Below, one piece after another: positions 17,988 to 26,010 of a stretch of DNA of 64,000 bases. Under the pieces are notes generated by a model, which saw nothing but the letters and a program-made list of their open reading frames with translations, was not told the origin of the DNA and made no database searches. Within the stretch, counting starts at the first letter, position 1, and each line of letters starts with the position of its first letter. The stretch lies in assembly GCF_036194065.1 (NCBI RefSeq), contig NZ_CP108095.1, positions 1,302,001-1,366,000 on the forward strand, read 5' to 3'. This DNA is from Streptomyces sp. NBC_00239 (GTDB lineage: Bacteria > Actinomycetota > Actinomycetes > Streptomycetales > Streptomycetaceae). Position numbers and translations under genes: made by a program.

Positions 17988-18608
17988 GTGAGCAGCACGA
18001 CGACCCTTCGGCGCACGGGCGCCACACACCACGCCGGCCCCACCGTCCCCGACGGCCCCACCGTCCCGGGAGGGCCCGGAGGGCCGGAGGGCCTGGACCG
18101 GCTGAGCGGTCTCGTCGACCTGGCCGCCCTCCAGCGGGACCACGGCCGGGCCCTGTTCGGTTTCCTCCTCGGGCTCACGCACGGGGACGCGCAGCGCGCC
18201 GAGGACCTCGTCCAGGAGACCCTGGTGCGGGCCTGGCAGCACCCCGAGGCCTGGCACACCTCGCACGCCTCGATGCGGCCCTGGCTGTTCACGGTCGGCA
18301 GGCGGCTCGCGATCGACGCCCGCCGGGCCCGGCTCTCCCGGCCGCAGGAGGTGGAGGCCGAATCCCTGGAACTCACCGCCGCCGTCGAGGACCGCGTGAC
18401 CGGCGCGGTGACCGCGATCGACGTCCGCCGCGCGGTCAGCTCCCTGGGCCCCGAACACCGCGAGGTCCTCGTGGAGGTCTACTTCCGCGACCGCTCCGTC
18501 ACGGAGGCCGCCCGGCGGCTCGGCATTCCCGCCGGCACCGTCAAGTCCCGTACGCACTACGCCCTGCGGGCGCTGCGGCAGGGGCTGGCCGGCTACGGAC
18601 TCGGCTGA
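17988..18608 (+). CDS. ECF RNA polymerase sigma factor
   Basis: 206-residue extracytoplasmic-function sigma factor. A 40-residue Gly/Pro-rich N-terminal extension is followed by region 2 (ALFGFLLGLTHGDAQRAEDL, then VQETLVRAWQHPEAW) and region 4 (LGPEHREVLVEVYFRDRSVT with the helix-turn-helix AARRLGIPAGTVKSR). It resembles the SigL group of mycobacteria. GTG start with GGGAG upstream. That group usually has a zinc anti-sigma gene directly downstream, but here the next gene is an unrelated protein 263 bases away, so the regulator, if any, is elsewhere. Confidence 0.92.
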   Translation: MSSTTTLRRTGATHHAGPTVPDGPTVPGGPGGPEGLDRLSGLVDLAALQRDHGRALFGFLLGLTHGDAQRAEDLVQETLVRAWQHPEAWHTSHASMRPWLFTVGRRLAIDARRARLSRPQEVEAESLELTAAVEDRVTGAVTAIDVRRAVSSLGPEHREVLVEVYFRDRSVTEAARRLGIPAGTVKSRTHYALRALRQGLAGYGLG

Positions 18609-18871
18609 GCGCGCCCGCCCGCCCGGGGCTCGCCGGGCGGGGGCCCTGCGGACGAGGGGTCAGCGGGAGGCTCTCCGGGCAGGGCCTTCTCCGGCCATGA
18701 TCCGCCCGGCCTGACCGGATCTGGCCGATTTGGTGAACAGTGTGCGCAATGGGCGCATCGAATTCGCCATCAGACCGTTCAAGTTGAGTAAACGTCCCCC
18801 GTCCGACGAGCCCGGGAGTGAAGGCTCGTCCCCGACGGCCGGAAGCTCGACGCACGGGAGAAGGTGGCACG

Positions 18872-19387
18872 GTGCAGCCCGAGGGTACGAACGGCACCAG
18901 CGACGGTGGGCTCGCGGTCCCCATGGCATGGCTCTACGCGGAGTACATCGCGGACGAGCTGCTGCGCACGGGCCGCCTGATCCCGGTCAGCACGCTGGAG
19001 TTCCGCGCCGGACGCGACACGCTGGCCCTCACGATCTACCTCTCGGACGCGGCGGGTGAGCTCTCGGGGATCCGGGTGGTCTCCCAGCTCGACGAGTGGC
19101 TCTCGCTCACCGCGTACGGGCATCCCTGGCGGGACTGGGTGCACACCCGGTTCCTCGAACTCGGCGAGGAGGCCCGCGAGCGCGGCGGCGAGCACGCCGA
19201 CCTGGAGCTGGCCCGGGCCGCCTGGAGCTGGCTCGACCGCACCGAGCTGTACGCGACCAACCTCGACCCGGGCCGGCTCTCCGGGCCCGAGGAGTTCCCG
19301 GCCGCGGTCGACGAGAGCGCCCGGGTGTGGACGCCCGCCTGGCAACTCGGCCTGCCCCTCGGCCACCTGGCGATGCACCTGTTCTGA
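18872..19387 (+). CDS. Conserved-looking hypothetical protein
   Basis: 171-residue soluble protein that I do not recognise. GTG at 18872 is preferred to one at 18818 because GGAGAAGG lies upstream. The first ten or so residues are polar. The rest is a compact mixed alpha/beta sequence with AWLYAEYIADELLRTGRLIP, a VVSQLDEWLSL strand-helix and a C-terminal TPAWQLGLPLGHLAMHLF. No signal peptide, membrane helix or catalytic motif is visible. Third-position GC is high, as for real genes. It stands alone between the ECF sigma gene and a convergent sensor kinase. Confidence 0.7.
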   Translation: MQPEGTNGTSDGGLAVPMAWLYAEYIADELLRTGRLIPVSTLEFRAGRDTLALTIYLSDAAGELSGIRVVSQLDEWLSLTAYGHPWRDWVHTRFLELGEEARERGGEHADLELARAAWSWLDRTELYATNLDPGRLSGPEEFPAAVDESARVWTPAWQLGLPLGHLAMHLF

Positions 19388-19420
19388 GGGCGGCGGCCCT
19401 CTCCCGCAACGCGCCGCCGC

Positions 19421-19443
19421 GCCCGCCCCGGACCGGGGCGGGC
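19421..19443. terminator. Hairpin between convergent genes
   Basis: Perfect 10-bp GC stem GCCCGCCCCG (19421-19430) with CGGGGCGGGC (19434-19443), in the 61-base gap between the hypothetical gene and the convergent histidine kinase. Likely a bidirectional terminator. Confidence 0.65.
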
Positions 19444-19448
19444 GGCCC

Positions 19449-20687
19449 TCACGGGTGGACCCGCGGCCCGCCTCCGGGGTGCACGCCCGCCTGGTACTTG
19501 GGCACCCGCACGATCACCTTCATGCCCGCCCCGACCCCCGTCTCGATCACCAGCCCGTACGCGTCCCCGTACACCTGACGCAGCCGCTCGTCCACGTTGC
19601 GCAGCCCGATCCCGGAGGAGGCCGGGCCGCGCCCGGCGAGCAGGGCGCGCAGCAGGCCGGGGTCCATGCCGACGCCGTTGTCCTCGACGCTCACCACCGC
19701 CTCGGCTCCCGCGTCGCGGGCCGCGATGGTGATGCGGCACTCGGTCCCGGAGTCCTCCAGGCCGTGCTTGACCGCGTTCTCCACCAGGGGCTGCAGGCAC
19801 AGGAACGGCAGCGCCACCGGCAGCACCTCGGGGGCCACCTGCAGCGTCACCTTCAGCCGGTCCCCGAAGCGGGCCCCAGCGAGCGCCAAGTACTGCTCGA
19901 TGGACCGCAGTTCGTCCGCGAGCTGGGTGAACTCGCCGTGCCGGCGGAAGGAATAGCGTGTGAAGTCGGCGAACTCCAGCAGCAGTTCGCGGGCCCGCTC
20001 GGGATCGGTGCGCACGAACGAGGCGATCGCGGCGAGCGAGTTGTAGATGAAGTGCGGGGAGATCTGGGCCCGCAGCGCGCGGATCTCCGCCTCGATCAAC
20101 CGGGTCCGCGACCGGTCGAGTTCGGCCAATTCCAACTGGACCGACACCCAGCGCGCCACCTCCGTGGCGGCCCGCACCAGGACCGCCGACTCGCGCGATC
20201 CGTACGCGACGAGCGCACCGAGCACGCCCTCCTCCCCCGTCAGCGGGGCGATCACCGCCCAGCGCAGCGGGCAGCCGGGGTGCTCGCACTCGGTACGGAA
20301 GCTCTGGCTGCGCCCCGAGTCCAGGAGGGCGTCCACCCTGGCCATCACCCGGTGCTCGTGGTGCCCGCCGCCGGGCCCGTCCCAGGCGAGCACCCGGCCG
20401 CGGTCCGCCAGGCACAGCGCCTCCGTGCCGAGCAGCGGGCGCAGGCCGCGCACCGCCCGGCGCGCGGTGTCCTCGGTGAGCCCGGCGCGCAGCGGCGGCG
20501 CGGCCAGCGAGGCCGTGTGCAGGGTGTGGAAGGTGGCCCGCTCCACCGGGGTGCCGAGGTCGAGGTCGGAGCGCTCGCCGCGTCGCGCGCCGCCCCGGAG
20601 CCGGCCGAGCAGCACCCCGCCGCCGACGCCCGCGGCGAACAGCGCGAGCCCGGCGGGCACCAGGGCGGTCAGGGTCTGCGCGGTCAC
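19449..20687 (-). CDS. LytS-type sensor histidine kinase
   Basis: 412-residue kinase with one N-terminal membrane helix (about 8-28), a GAF-like sensor region (about 50-190) and a His_kinase/HATPase_c pair. The phosphoacceptor is His212 in QISPHFIYNSLAAIASF. The N-box reads LVENAVKHGLE, and the G-boxes are DNGVGMD and SGIGLRNVDERL. It should phosphorylate the LytTR regulator three genes upstream. The GTG start overlaps the stop of the symporter gene by four bases (GTGA), so it is translated as the last cistron of the operon. A Cys-rich CEHPGCPLRW segment in the GAF region might bind a ligand or metal. Confidence 0.93.
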   Translation of the reverse strand: MTAQTLTALVPAGLALFAAGVGGGVLLGRLRGGARRGERSDLDLGTPVERATFHTLHTASLAAPPLRAGLTEDTARRAVRGLRPLLGTEALCLADRGRVLAWDGPGGGHHEHRVMARVDALLDSGRSQSFRTECEHPGCPLRWAVIAPLTGEEGVLGALVAYGSRESAVLVRAATEVARWVSVQLELAELDRSRTRLIEAEIRALRAQISPHFIYNSLAAIASFVRTDPERARELLLEFADFTRYSFRRHGEFTQLADELRSIEQYLALAGARFGDRLKVTLQVAPEVLPVALPFLCLQPLVENAVKHGLEDSGTECRITIAARDAGAEAVVSVEDNGVGMDPGLLRALLAGRGPASSGIGLRNVDERLRQVYGDAYGLVIETGVGAGMKVIVRVPKYQAGVHPGGGPRVHP

Positions 20688-22402
20688 GTACGGGCCTCCC
20701 TGGCGAGTTCCTCGGGCAGGTGCAGCCGGGTCAGGGTGGCCGCGGTCCCGGCCGGTATCCGGTGCCGGGTGGCCAGCGAGACCAGAACCATCGTGAGGAA
20801 GCCCAGCGGCACCGACCAGACGGCCGGCCAGGCCAGCAGCGTGTGCGGCCAGCCGCTGCCGGGCAGTCCCGCCCGGGTGGCCAGTACCGCGGTCAGCGCG
20901 GAACCGCCGCCGACGAGCAGCCCGCCGACGGCGCCGGGCGGGGTGAGGCCGCGCCACCAGATGCCCAGCACCAGCAGCGGGCAGAAGGACGAGGCCGACA
21001 CGGCGAAGGCCAGTCCCACCGCGTCGGCGACCGGCACGCTCGTGACGAAGGCGCTGGCCGCGAGCGGGACCGCCATGGCCGCCACGGTGGCGAGCCGGAA
21101 GTGCCGTACGCCGCCGCGGGAGGGCAGCGCGTCCTGGGTGAGCACTCCGGCCACCGCCATCGTCACGCCGGAGGCGGTCGACAGGAACGCGGCGAAGGCG
21201 CCGCCGGCGAGCAGGGCGCCCAGCAGGTCGCCGGCGACCCCGCCGATCATCCGTTCGGGCAGTACGAGGACGGCCGCGTCGGCGGTTCCGGTGAGCGCGA
21301 GTTCGGGGGCGTAGATCCGGCCGAGGGCGCCGTACAGCGGGGGCAGCAGGTAGAAGGCGCCGACCAGGGAGAGCACGGCGAGGGTGGTGCGGCGGGCGGC
21401 CGCGCCGTGCGGGCTGGTGTAGAAGCGGACGGCGACGTGCGGCAGGCCCATCGTGCCGAGGAAGGTGGCGAGGATCAGGCCGTACGTGGCGTACAGCGGG
21501 TGTTCCTCGCGGCTGCCGGACTGCGGCTGCGACCAGCGGGAGCCGCTCTCGCGCACGGCCCGTTCGGGCACCTGCGCCCCGGCCGGGAAGCGGAGTTCGG
21601 TGCCGGCCTCGAAGCGGTGCGGGCCGGCGGCCAGGGTGACCGGGCTCCCGTGGTGGGTGCGGCCGTCGACCCGGCCGGTGACGGTGATCCGCAGCGGGCT
21701 CTCCAGCCGGACCCGTACGGTGTCGGCGACCTTGACCGCGGTCTGCTCGCGGAAGGCCGGCGGCTCGGTGAAGCGGGCGCCCGGGGCGTCGTCGCCGAGC
21801 CACGCGAGCACCAGGAACAGGGCGGGCACCAGCAGCGCGGTGAGCTTGAGCCAGTACTGGAAGGCCTGGACGAAGGTGATGCTGCGCATGCCGCCCGCGG
21901 CCACCGCGCCGGTGACGACGATCCCGACGACGAGCGCGCCCGCCCAGTCCGGCGCGCCGGTCAGGATGTGCAGGGTCAGCCCGGCGCCCTGGAGTTGGGG
22001 CAGCAGGTACAGCCAGCCGATCCCAACGACGAACAGGCTCGCGAGGCGGCGCACGGCCCGGGACTCCAGCCGGGCCTCGGCGAAGTCGGAGAGGGTGTAC
22101 GCGCCGGAGCGGCGCAGCGGGGCGGCGACGAGCACGAGCAGGACGAGGTAGCCGGCGGTGTAGCCGACCGGATACCAGAGCATCTCGGGGCCCTGGAGGA
22201 GGACGAGTCCGGCGATGCCGAGGAACGAGGCGGCGGACAGGTATTCGCCGCTGATGGCGGCGGCGTTGAGGCCCGGGCCGACGGTGCGGGAGGCCACGTA
22301 GAAGTCGGAGGTGGTCCGGGAGATGCGCAGGCCGAGGGCGCCGATCAGGAGCGTGCCCAGGACCACGAGGGTGACGGCGGGTATCGCGTAGGCGGGATTC
22401 AC
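20684..22402 (-). CDS. Sodium:solute symporter (SSS family, ActP/MctC-like)
   Basis: 572-residue transporter with about 13 membrane helices. It starts at a GTG with GGAGG eight bases upstream and overlaps the upstream DUF485-like gene by four bases. The core sequence (TSDFYVASRTVGPGLNAAA, GEYLSAASFLGIAGL) is that of the solute:sodium symporter family. Pairing with a small DUF485-like protein is typical of acetate/monocarboxylate carriers such as ActP and corynebacterial MctC, so uptake of short carboxylic acids is the best guess. A hydrophilic loop of about 95 residues (about 235-330) interrupts the helices and is a good candidate sensor or substrate-collecting region. Confidence 0.88.
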   Translation of the reverse strand: MNPAYAIPAVTLVVLGTLLIGALGLRISRTTSDFYVASRTVGPGLNAAAISGEYLSAASFLGIAGLVLLQGPEMLWYPVGYTAGYLVLLVLVAAPLRRSGAYTLSDFAEARLESRAVRRLASLFVVGIGWLYLLPQLQGAGLTLHILTGAPDWAGALVVGIVVTGAVAAGGMRSITFVQAFQYWLKLTALLVPALFLVLAWLGDDAPGARFTEPPAFREQTAVKVADTVRVRLESPLRITVTGRVDGRTHHGSPVTLAAGPHRFEAGTELRFPAGAQVPERAVRESGSRWSQPQSGSREEHPLYATYGLILATFLGTMGLPHVAVRFYTSPHGAAARRTTLAVLSLVGAFYLLPPLYGALGRIYAPELALTGTADAAVLVLPERMIGGVAGDLLGALLAGGAFAAFLSTASGVTMAVAGVLTQDALPSRGGVRHFRLATVAAMAVPLAASAFVTSVPVADAVGLAFAVSASSFCPLLVLGIWWRGLTPPGAVGGLLVGGGSALTAVLATRAGLPGSGWPHTLLAWPAVWSVPLGFLTMVLVSLATRHRIPAGTAATLTRLHLPEELAREART

Positions 22403-23031
22403 CGGGCGGCCTCCGGGCGGGGGCCCGCGTTCGGGCGGAGGCCCGCGTCCGGGCCGGGGCTCGGGACCGGGCCGGAGCTCGGGACCGGGCCGGAGCTCAG
22501 GACCGGGCCGGAGCTCAGGACCGGGCCGGGGCTCGGGACCGGGCCGGAGGCGGGGGCGGGGGCGGGGGCGGGGGCCGGGTCCGGCTCCGGGGGGCCGGTG
22601 ATCAGGCCCGTGAAGTCGCGTTCGTTGCGCTCGGCGCGGTGGACGTAGCGGCGGGCGGTGAACCACAGGACCGGGTACACGGCCAGGCCGATGCACGCCC
22701 AGACCAGCAGGGGGGAGGCCGGGCCGCCGCCCGCGCCGGCCGGCAGTGCGAACAGCAGCGGGAGACTGCCGACCAGCAGCACCAGGGTGGCCAGGGCAGA
22801 CAGCGCGGCTCGCAGCTGACTGCGCATGAGCGCGCGGACGTACGTGGCGCCGAGGCTGGTCTGCTCGCTGATCTCGGAGCGGGCCGGGGTGTGCCCGGGC
22901 GGTCGGCGGCGGGCGGTGAGCGGCACCCCGGTGACGGTCTCGCGGCGCGGCGCGGCGCCCGCCGGTCCGGCGGTCGGCCTCGTGCCTCCGGTCGTCGCTC
23001 CGGTCGCCTCTCCGGTCATCTCTTCGGGCAT
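22399..23031 (-). CDS. DUF485-like small membrane protein with repetitive tail
   Basis: 210-residue protein. A polar N-terminus precedes the DUF485-like core: ATYVRALMRSQLRAALSALA leads into two membrane helices (about 79-97 and 106-124) followed by RRYVHRAERNERDF. This matches the small partner protein (YjcH type) found before ActP/MctC symporters. The last 65 residues are Pro/Ala/Ser-rich, encoded by (GGCGGG)n and by 18-bp tandem repeats (GPVLSS units). The ATG overlaps the response regulator stop (TGATG), and its own stop overlaps the symporter start. Confidence 0.8.
   Translation of the reverse strand: MPEEMTGEATGATTGGTRPTAGPAGAAPRRETVTGVPLTARRRPPGHTPARSEISEQTSLGATYVRALMRSQLRAALSALATLVLLVGSLPLLFALPAGAGGGPASPLLVWACIGLAVYPVLWFTARRYVHRAERNERDFTGLITGPPEPDPAPAPAPAPASGPVPSPGPVLSSGPVLSSGPVPSSGPVPSPGPDAGLRPNAGPRPEAAR
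22447..22554. repeat. 18-bp tandem repeats inside the DUF485-like gene
   Basis: GACCGGGCCGG recurs at 22465, 22483, 22501, 22519 and 22537, an exact 18-bp period, followed by a short GGGGGC/GGCGGG run to about 22580. The array is in frame and adds six-residue units to the cytoplasmic tail, so copy number should vary between strains. Confidence 0.8.
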
Positions 23032-23834
23032 CAGCCGCGGGCCCGGCGCAGCAGCAGTTCCCGCAGCTCGCGGGCGTGGCGGCGGCTGACGGCGAGTTCG
23101 GCGGCGCCGATGCGCACGGTGGTGACCCCGGCGTCGACCCGGAGTTCGTCGATGCGGCCGAGGGCGACCAGGTGGCGGCGGTGGATCCGGACGAAGCCGC
23201 GGGCCGCCCAGCGTTCCTCCAGCGTGGACAGCGCGATCCGTACGAGGTGGCTGCCGCCGGGGGTGTGCAGCCGGGCGTAGTCGCCCTGCGCCTCGGCGTA
23301 CGTGATCTCGTCGACGGGGACGAAGCGGGTCACGCCGCCGAGTTCGACGGCTATCTGCTCGGGCGCGGGCGCCGGGACGGGGACGGGCGCGGGGGTCGGG
23401 GCGGGTACGGGCGCGGCGGCCGGCCCGGGCGGGTGTGGTGCCGCGGCCGCCTGGTCGCAGACCCGGCGCACCGCCTCCGCCAGCCGTTCGCGGCGGACCG
23501 GTTTGAGGACGTAGTCCACGGCCTTGAGGTCGAAGGCCTGGACGGCGAAACCCTCGTGCGCGGTGACGAACACCAGGTGCGGGGGCCGGGCGAAGCCGGA
23601 CAGCAGCCGGGCCACGTCGAGACCGGTCAGCCCCGGCATGTGGATGTCGAGGAAGACCACGTCGACGGCGTCCGCACTGCCGGGCCCGGCCTCCACCGCC
23701 CGCCCGATGCGCCGCAGCGCCGCGGTGGCGTCGGCGGCCCCCTCCGCGCTGCGCACCCGCGGGTCGGCCCGCAGCAGGTACAGCAGCTCTTCGAGTGCGG
23801 GCTTCTCGTCGTCAACGGCCAGTACGCGCAGCAT
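23031..23834 (-). CDS. LytTR-family response regulator
   Basis: 267-residue regulator with a receiver domain (1-120) and a C-terminal LytTR DNA-binding domain (about 165-265). They are joined by a Pro/Ala linker (PAPTPAPVPVPAPAPE). Receiver residues are present: acidic pair Asp8/Asp9, phosphoacceptor Asp63 (VVFLDIHMPG), Thr91 and Lys111 (VLKPVRRE). It heads the overlapping symporter/kinase operon and follows fpg by 18 bases. By analogy with LytS/LytTR pairs that control pyruvate or acetate uptake, it probably activates this operon or another transporter in response to an extracellular carboxylate. Confidence 0.92.
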   Translation of the reverse strand: MLRVLAVDDEKPALEELLYLLRADPRVRSAEGAADATAALRRIGRAVEAGPGSADAVDVVFLDIHMPGLTGLDVARLLSGFARPPHLVFVTAHEGFAVQAFDLKAVDYVLKPVRRERLAEAVRRVCDQAAAAPHPPGPAAAPVPAPTPAPVPVPAPAPEQIAVELGGVTRFVPVDEITYAEAQGDYARLHTPGGSHLVRIALSTLEERWAARGFVRIHRRHLVALGRIDELRVDAGVTTVRIGAAELAVSRRHARELRELLLRRARG

Positions 23835-23852
23835 GCCCGGAGTCTAGAGCGG

Positions 23853-24713
23853 CTATTTGAGCAGGCGGGAGAGCCTGCGGTCGGCCAGGGGTTTGCCGCC
23901 GGTCTGGCAGGTGGGGCAGTACTGGAGGGAGGAATCGGCGAACGAGACCTCGCGGACGGTGTCCCCGCACACCGGGCAGGGCTCGCCGGTACGGCCGTGG
24001 ACGCGCAGCCCGCTCTTCTTCTCGGCCTTGAGGAGGCCCGCGGCCAGGCCGTGGTTGCGGGCGACGGCCTCGCGCAGGGTCGTCTGGAGGGCGGCGTAGA
24101 GGCGGGCCGTCTTCTCGGCGTCGAGGTTCGCGGCGAGCGCGAAGGGTGACAGCTTGGCCGCGTGGAGGACTTCGTCGCTGTAGGCGTTCCCCACACCTGC
24201 GATGACGCTCTGGTCGCGCAGCACTCCCTTGATCTGGCGGCGCTCGCCCGCCAGGAGGGCGGCGAAGGCGGCTTCGTCGAACTCCGGGGCGAGGGGGTCG
24301 GGGCCGAGCCGGGCGATGCCGGGGACCTCGGCGGGGTCGTGGACGACGTACACGGCGAGGCGCTTTTGGTGCCCCGCCTCGGTGAGGTCGAAGCCGCCGC
24401 CGTCCTGGAGGGCGAACCGCAGCGCGAGCGGGCCCTTGCCGGGCCGGGGCGGCGCCTCGGGCAGGGTGTCCTGCCAGCGCAGCCAGCCGGCCCGGGCCAG
24501 GTGGGTGACGAAGTACAGCCCGCCGGCGGACACGGCGAGGAACTTGCCGTGCCGGGTGGTCCCGGCGAGGGTCCGCCCCTCCAGGGCCGTCAGCGGCGGA
24601 TCGTAGGTCTTGAGCACGCTGACGGCGACGGGCCGCACGGCAGCGACGACCCGCCCGGCGAGCCGCTCGTCGAGGAACTCCCGGAGCGCTTCGACCTCGG
24701 GCAATTCGGGCAT
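23853..24713 (-). CDS. Fpg/Nei-family DNA glycosylase-AP lyase
   Basis: 286-residue base-excision repair enzyme. The ATG at 24713 gives the processed N-terminus PELPEVE required for catalysis (Pro2 nucleophile, Glu3). The helix-two-turn-helix region (RQIKGVLRDQSVIAGVGNAY) and a four-Cys zinc finger (CPVCG...YCPTCQTGGK) are intact. It removes oxidised bases and nicks the strand. Whether it prefers 8-oxoguanine (Fpg) or pyrimidines (Nei) is not decided by sequence alone, so no symbol is given. The ATP-dependent RNA ligase lies 73 bases upstream on the same strand. Confidence 0.93.
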   Translation of the reverse strand: MPELPEVEALREFLDERLAGRVVAAVRPVAVSVLKTYDPPLTALEGRTLAGTTRHGKFLAVSAGGLYFVTHLARAGWLRWQDTLPEAPPRPGKGPLALRFALQDGGGFDLTEAGHQKRLAVYVVHDPAEVPGIARLGPDPLAPEFDEAAFAALLAGERRQIKGVLRDQSVIAGVGNAYSDEVLHAAKLSPFALAANLDAEKTARLYAALQTTLREAVARNHGLAAGLLKAEKKSGLRVHGRTGEPCPVCGDTVREVSFADSSLQYCPTCQTGGKPLADRRLSRLLK

Positions 24714-24786
24714 ACCCCCAGCCTGCCCCACCGGCCCCGGCTGGGCACGACGGAGCGGGCGCGGCCCGGGCCTCGGCCCGCCGGGG

Positions 24787-25863
24787 TCACTCGTACTCCG
24801 TGCCGCCCTTGCGCGTCAGGTACGCGGGGCTGACGGCCTTCGCGATGGCCCGGCCGCCGGTCACCGGGCTGTACCGGCCGGTGGCAGCGCGGATGACGAC
24901 GCCCTCGCGCAGGTGCAGCGCCTTGCCCGACACGGTCTCCCGGCCGTCGGCCAGCGCCACCACCCGGTCCAGGTCGTACGGGCCCTCGTACAGCGTCGGC
25001 ACCAGCTCCAGCTCACCGGCCAGGGCCTCGACCGTCTCCGCGGGGTCCAGCCAGCGGACCCGTCCGTCGGTCTCGACCGATACGTCGAACACGGCGAAGC
25101 CCGGTCCGGTGGTCCGCGCGTCCGCGCCGTAGACGAGGTCCTGGACGCCGGCCCCGTACACCTCGCCGAAGATCCCGACCCGGGTGGCTCCGAGGCGGGC
25201 GGCCAGGCGGGCCGCGACGGCGGGTACGCCGTGGGTGCGTACGGCCCGCCAGTAGACGTTGCGCTCCTCCTCCTTCAGGGCGAGGCTCTTGGCCCCGAAG
25301 CCCTTGGAGGAGACCAGGACGCGGTCCTCGGCGGCGATGTGGGTGACCAGGCAGGCGGTGCCGTGCAGCTTCTCGGTGAGGACGACGGGCTCGCCGGGCT
25401 CGAAGATGTCCGGGTAGCGCTGCAGGTTCTCGATGTCCGTCCAGGGCAGCAGGTCGGGGGCGGCCTCCACCTCGCCGTTCATGGTCGTGGGGACCGGTGG
25501 CACCCACTTGGTGATGCCGAGGAGGCCGGCGAAGTCGGTGCCGTCGGCGGCGGCCGCCGCGAGGTCCACCCCGTCGAGGGCGCGCGGCCGGCAGACGAGC
25601 CCCTGCGACAGCTCGCCGCGCAGCCGTACCGCCTTGACCCGGTCGGCAGCGCTGCCCGCGAGCCGCCCGGTGAGCCCCAGTTCCGCGATGAGATCCGCGG
25701 GGAGCACGGCCTGTTCGGGGATGTAGAGCGCGAAGTCCCCGGTGCGGTAGTGGCCCTTGGCGACGACGGCGCGGTAGAGGCCCACCTGGGCCAACTCCAG
25801 CGCGTCGGCGCGCGGATGCTCGTGGACGGTCAGGGTTTCGGCGGTGACGCGCAGCGTCGACAT
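24787..25863 (-). CDS. ATP-dependent RNA ligase (Deinococcus DRB0094 / Rnl5 type)
   Basis: 358-residue ligase. An N-terminal OB-like domain (about 1-120) precedes the nucleotidyltransferase domain, the order found in Deinococcus radiodurans Rnl. Motif I is EKLHGT with candidate nucleophile Lys165. Later motifs include GFGAKS, FGEVYG and the C-terminal EGVVIRAA followed by KAVSPAY. The enzyme would seal 3'-OH/5'-phosphate RNA ends in duplexes, using ATP. It lies just upstream of the Fpg gene, so the pair could form a small nucleic-acid damage module. No RNA 3'-phosphatase or kinase gene is nearby. Confidence 0.88.
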   Translation of the reverse strand: MSTLRVTAETLTVHEHPRADALELAQVGLYRAVVAKGHYRTGDFALYIPEQAVLPADLIAELGLTGRLAGSAADRVKAVRLRGELSQGLVCRPRALDGVDLAAAAADGTDFAGLLGITKWVPPVPTTMNGEVEAAPDLLPWTDIENLQRYPDIFEPGEPVVLTEKLHGTACLVTHIAAEDRVLVSSKGFGAKSLALKEEERNVYWRAVRTHGVPAVAARLAARLGATRVGIFGEVYGAGVQDLVYGADARTTGPGFAVFDVSVETDGRVRWLDPAETVEALAGELELVPTLYEGPYDLDRVVALADGRETVSGKALHLREGVVIRAATGRYSPVTGGRAIAKAVSPAYLTRKGGTEYE

Positions 25864-26010
25864 GGCTCTCGGCTCCTCGGCAGGACGGCGGTTCTCATCC
25901 GGTGTTCATCACCGCCCACTCTCGACCAGCACAAATACGCTGGGCCACCGGTTTTCCCGTCTGCTATGCCGTCCTGCGCTTCCCCTCGTGGTCCGCTGGC
26001 GGTGCCGCCG

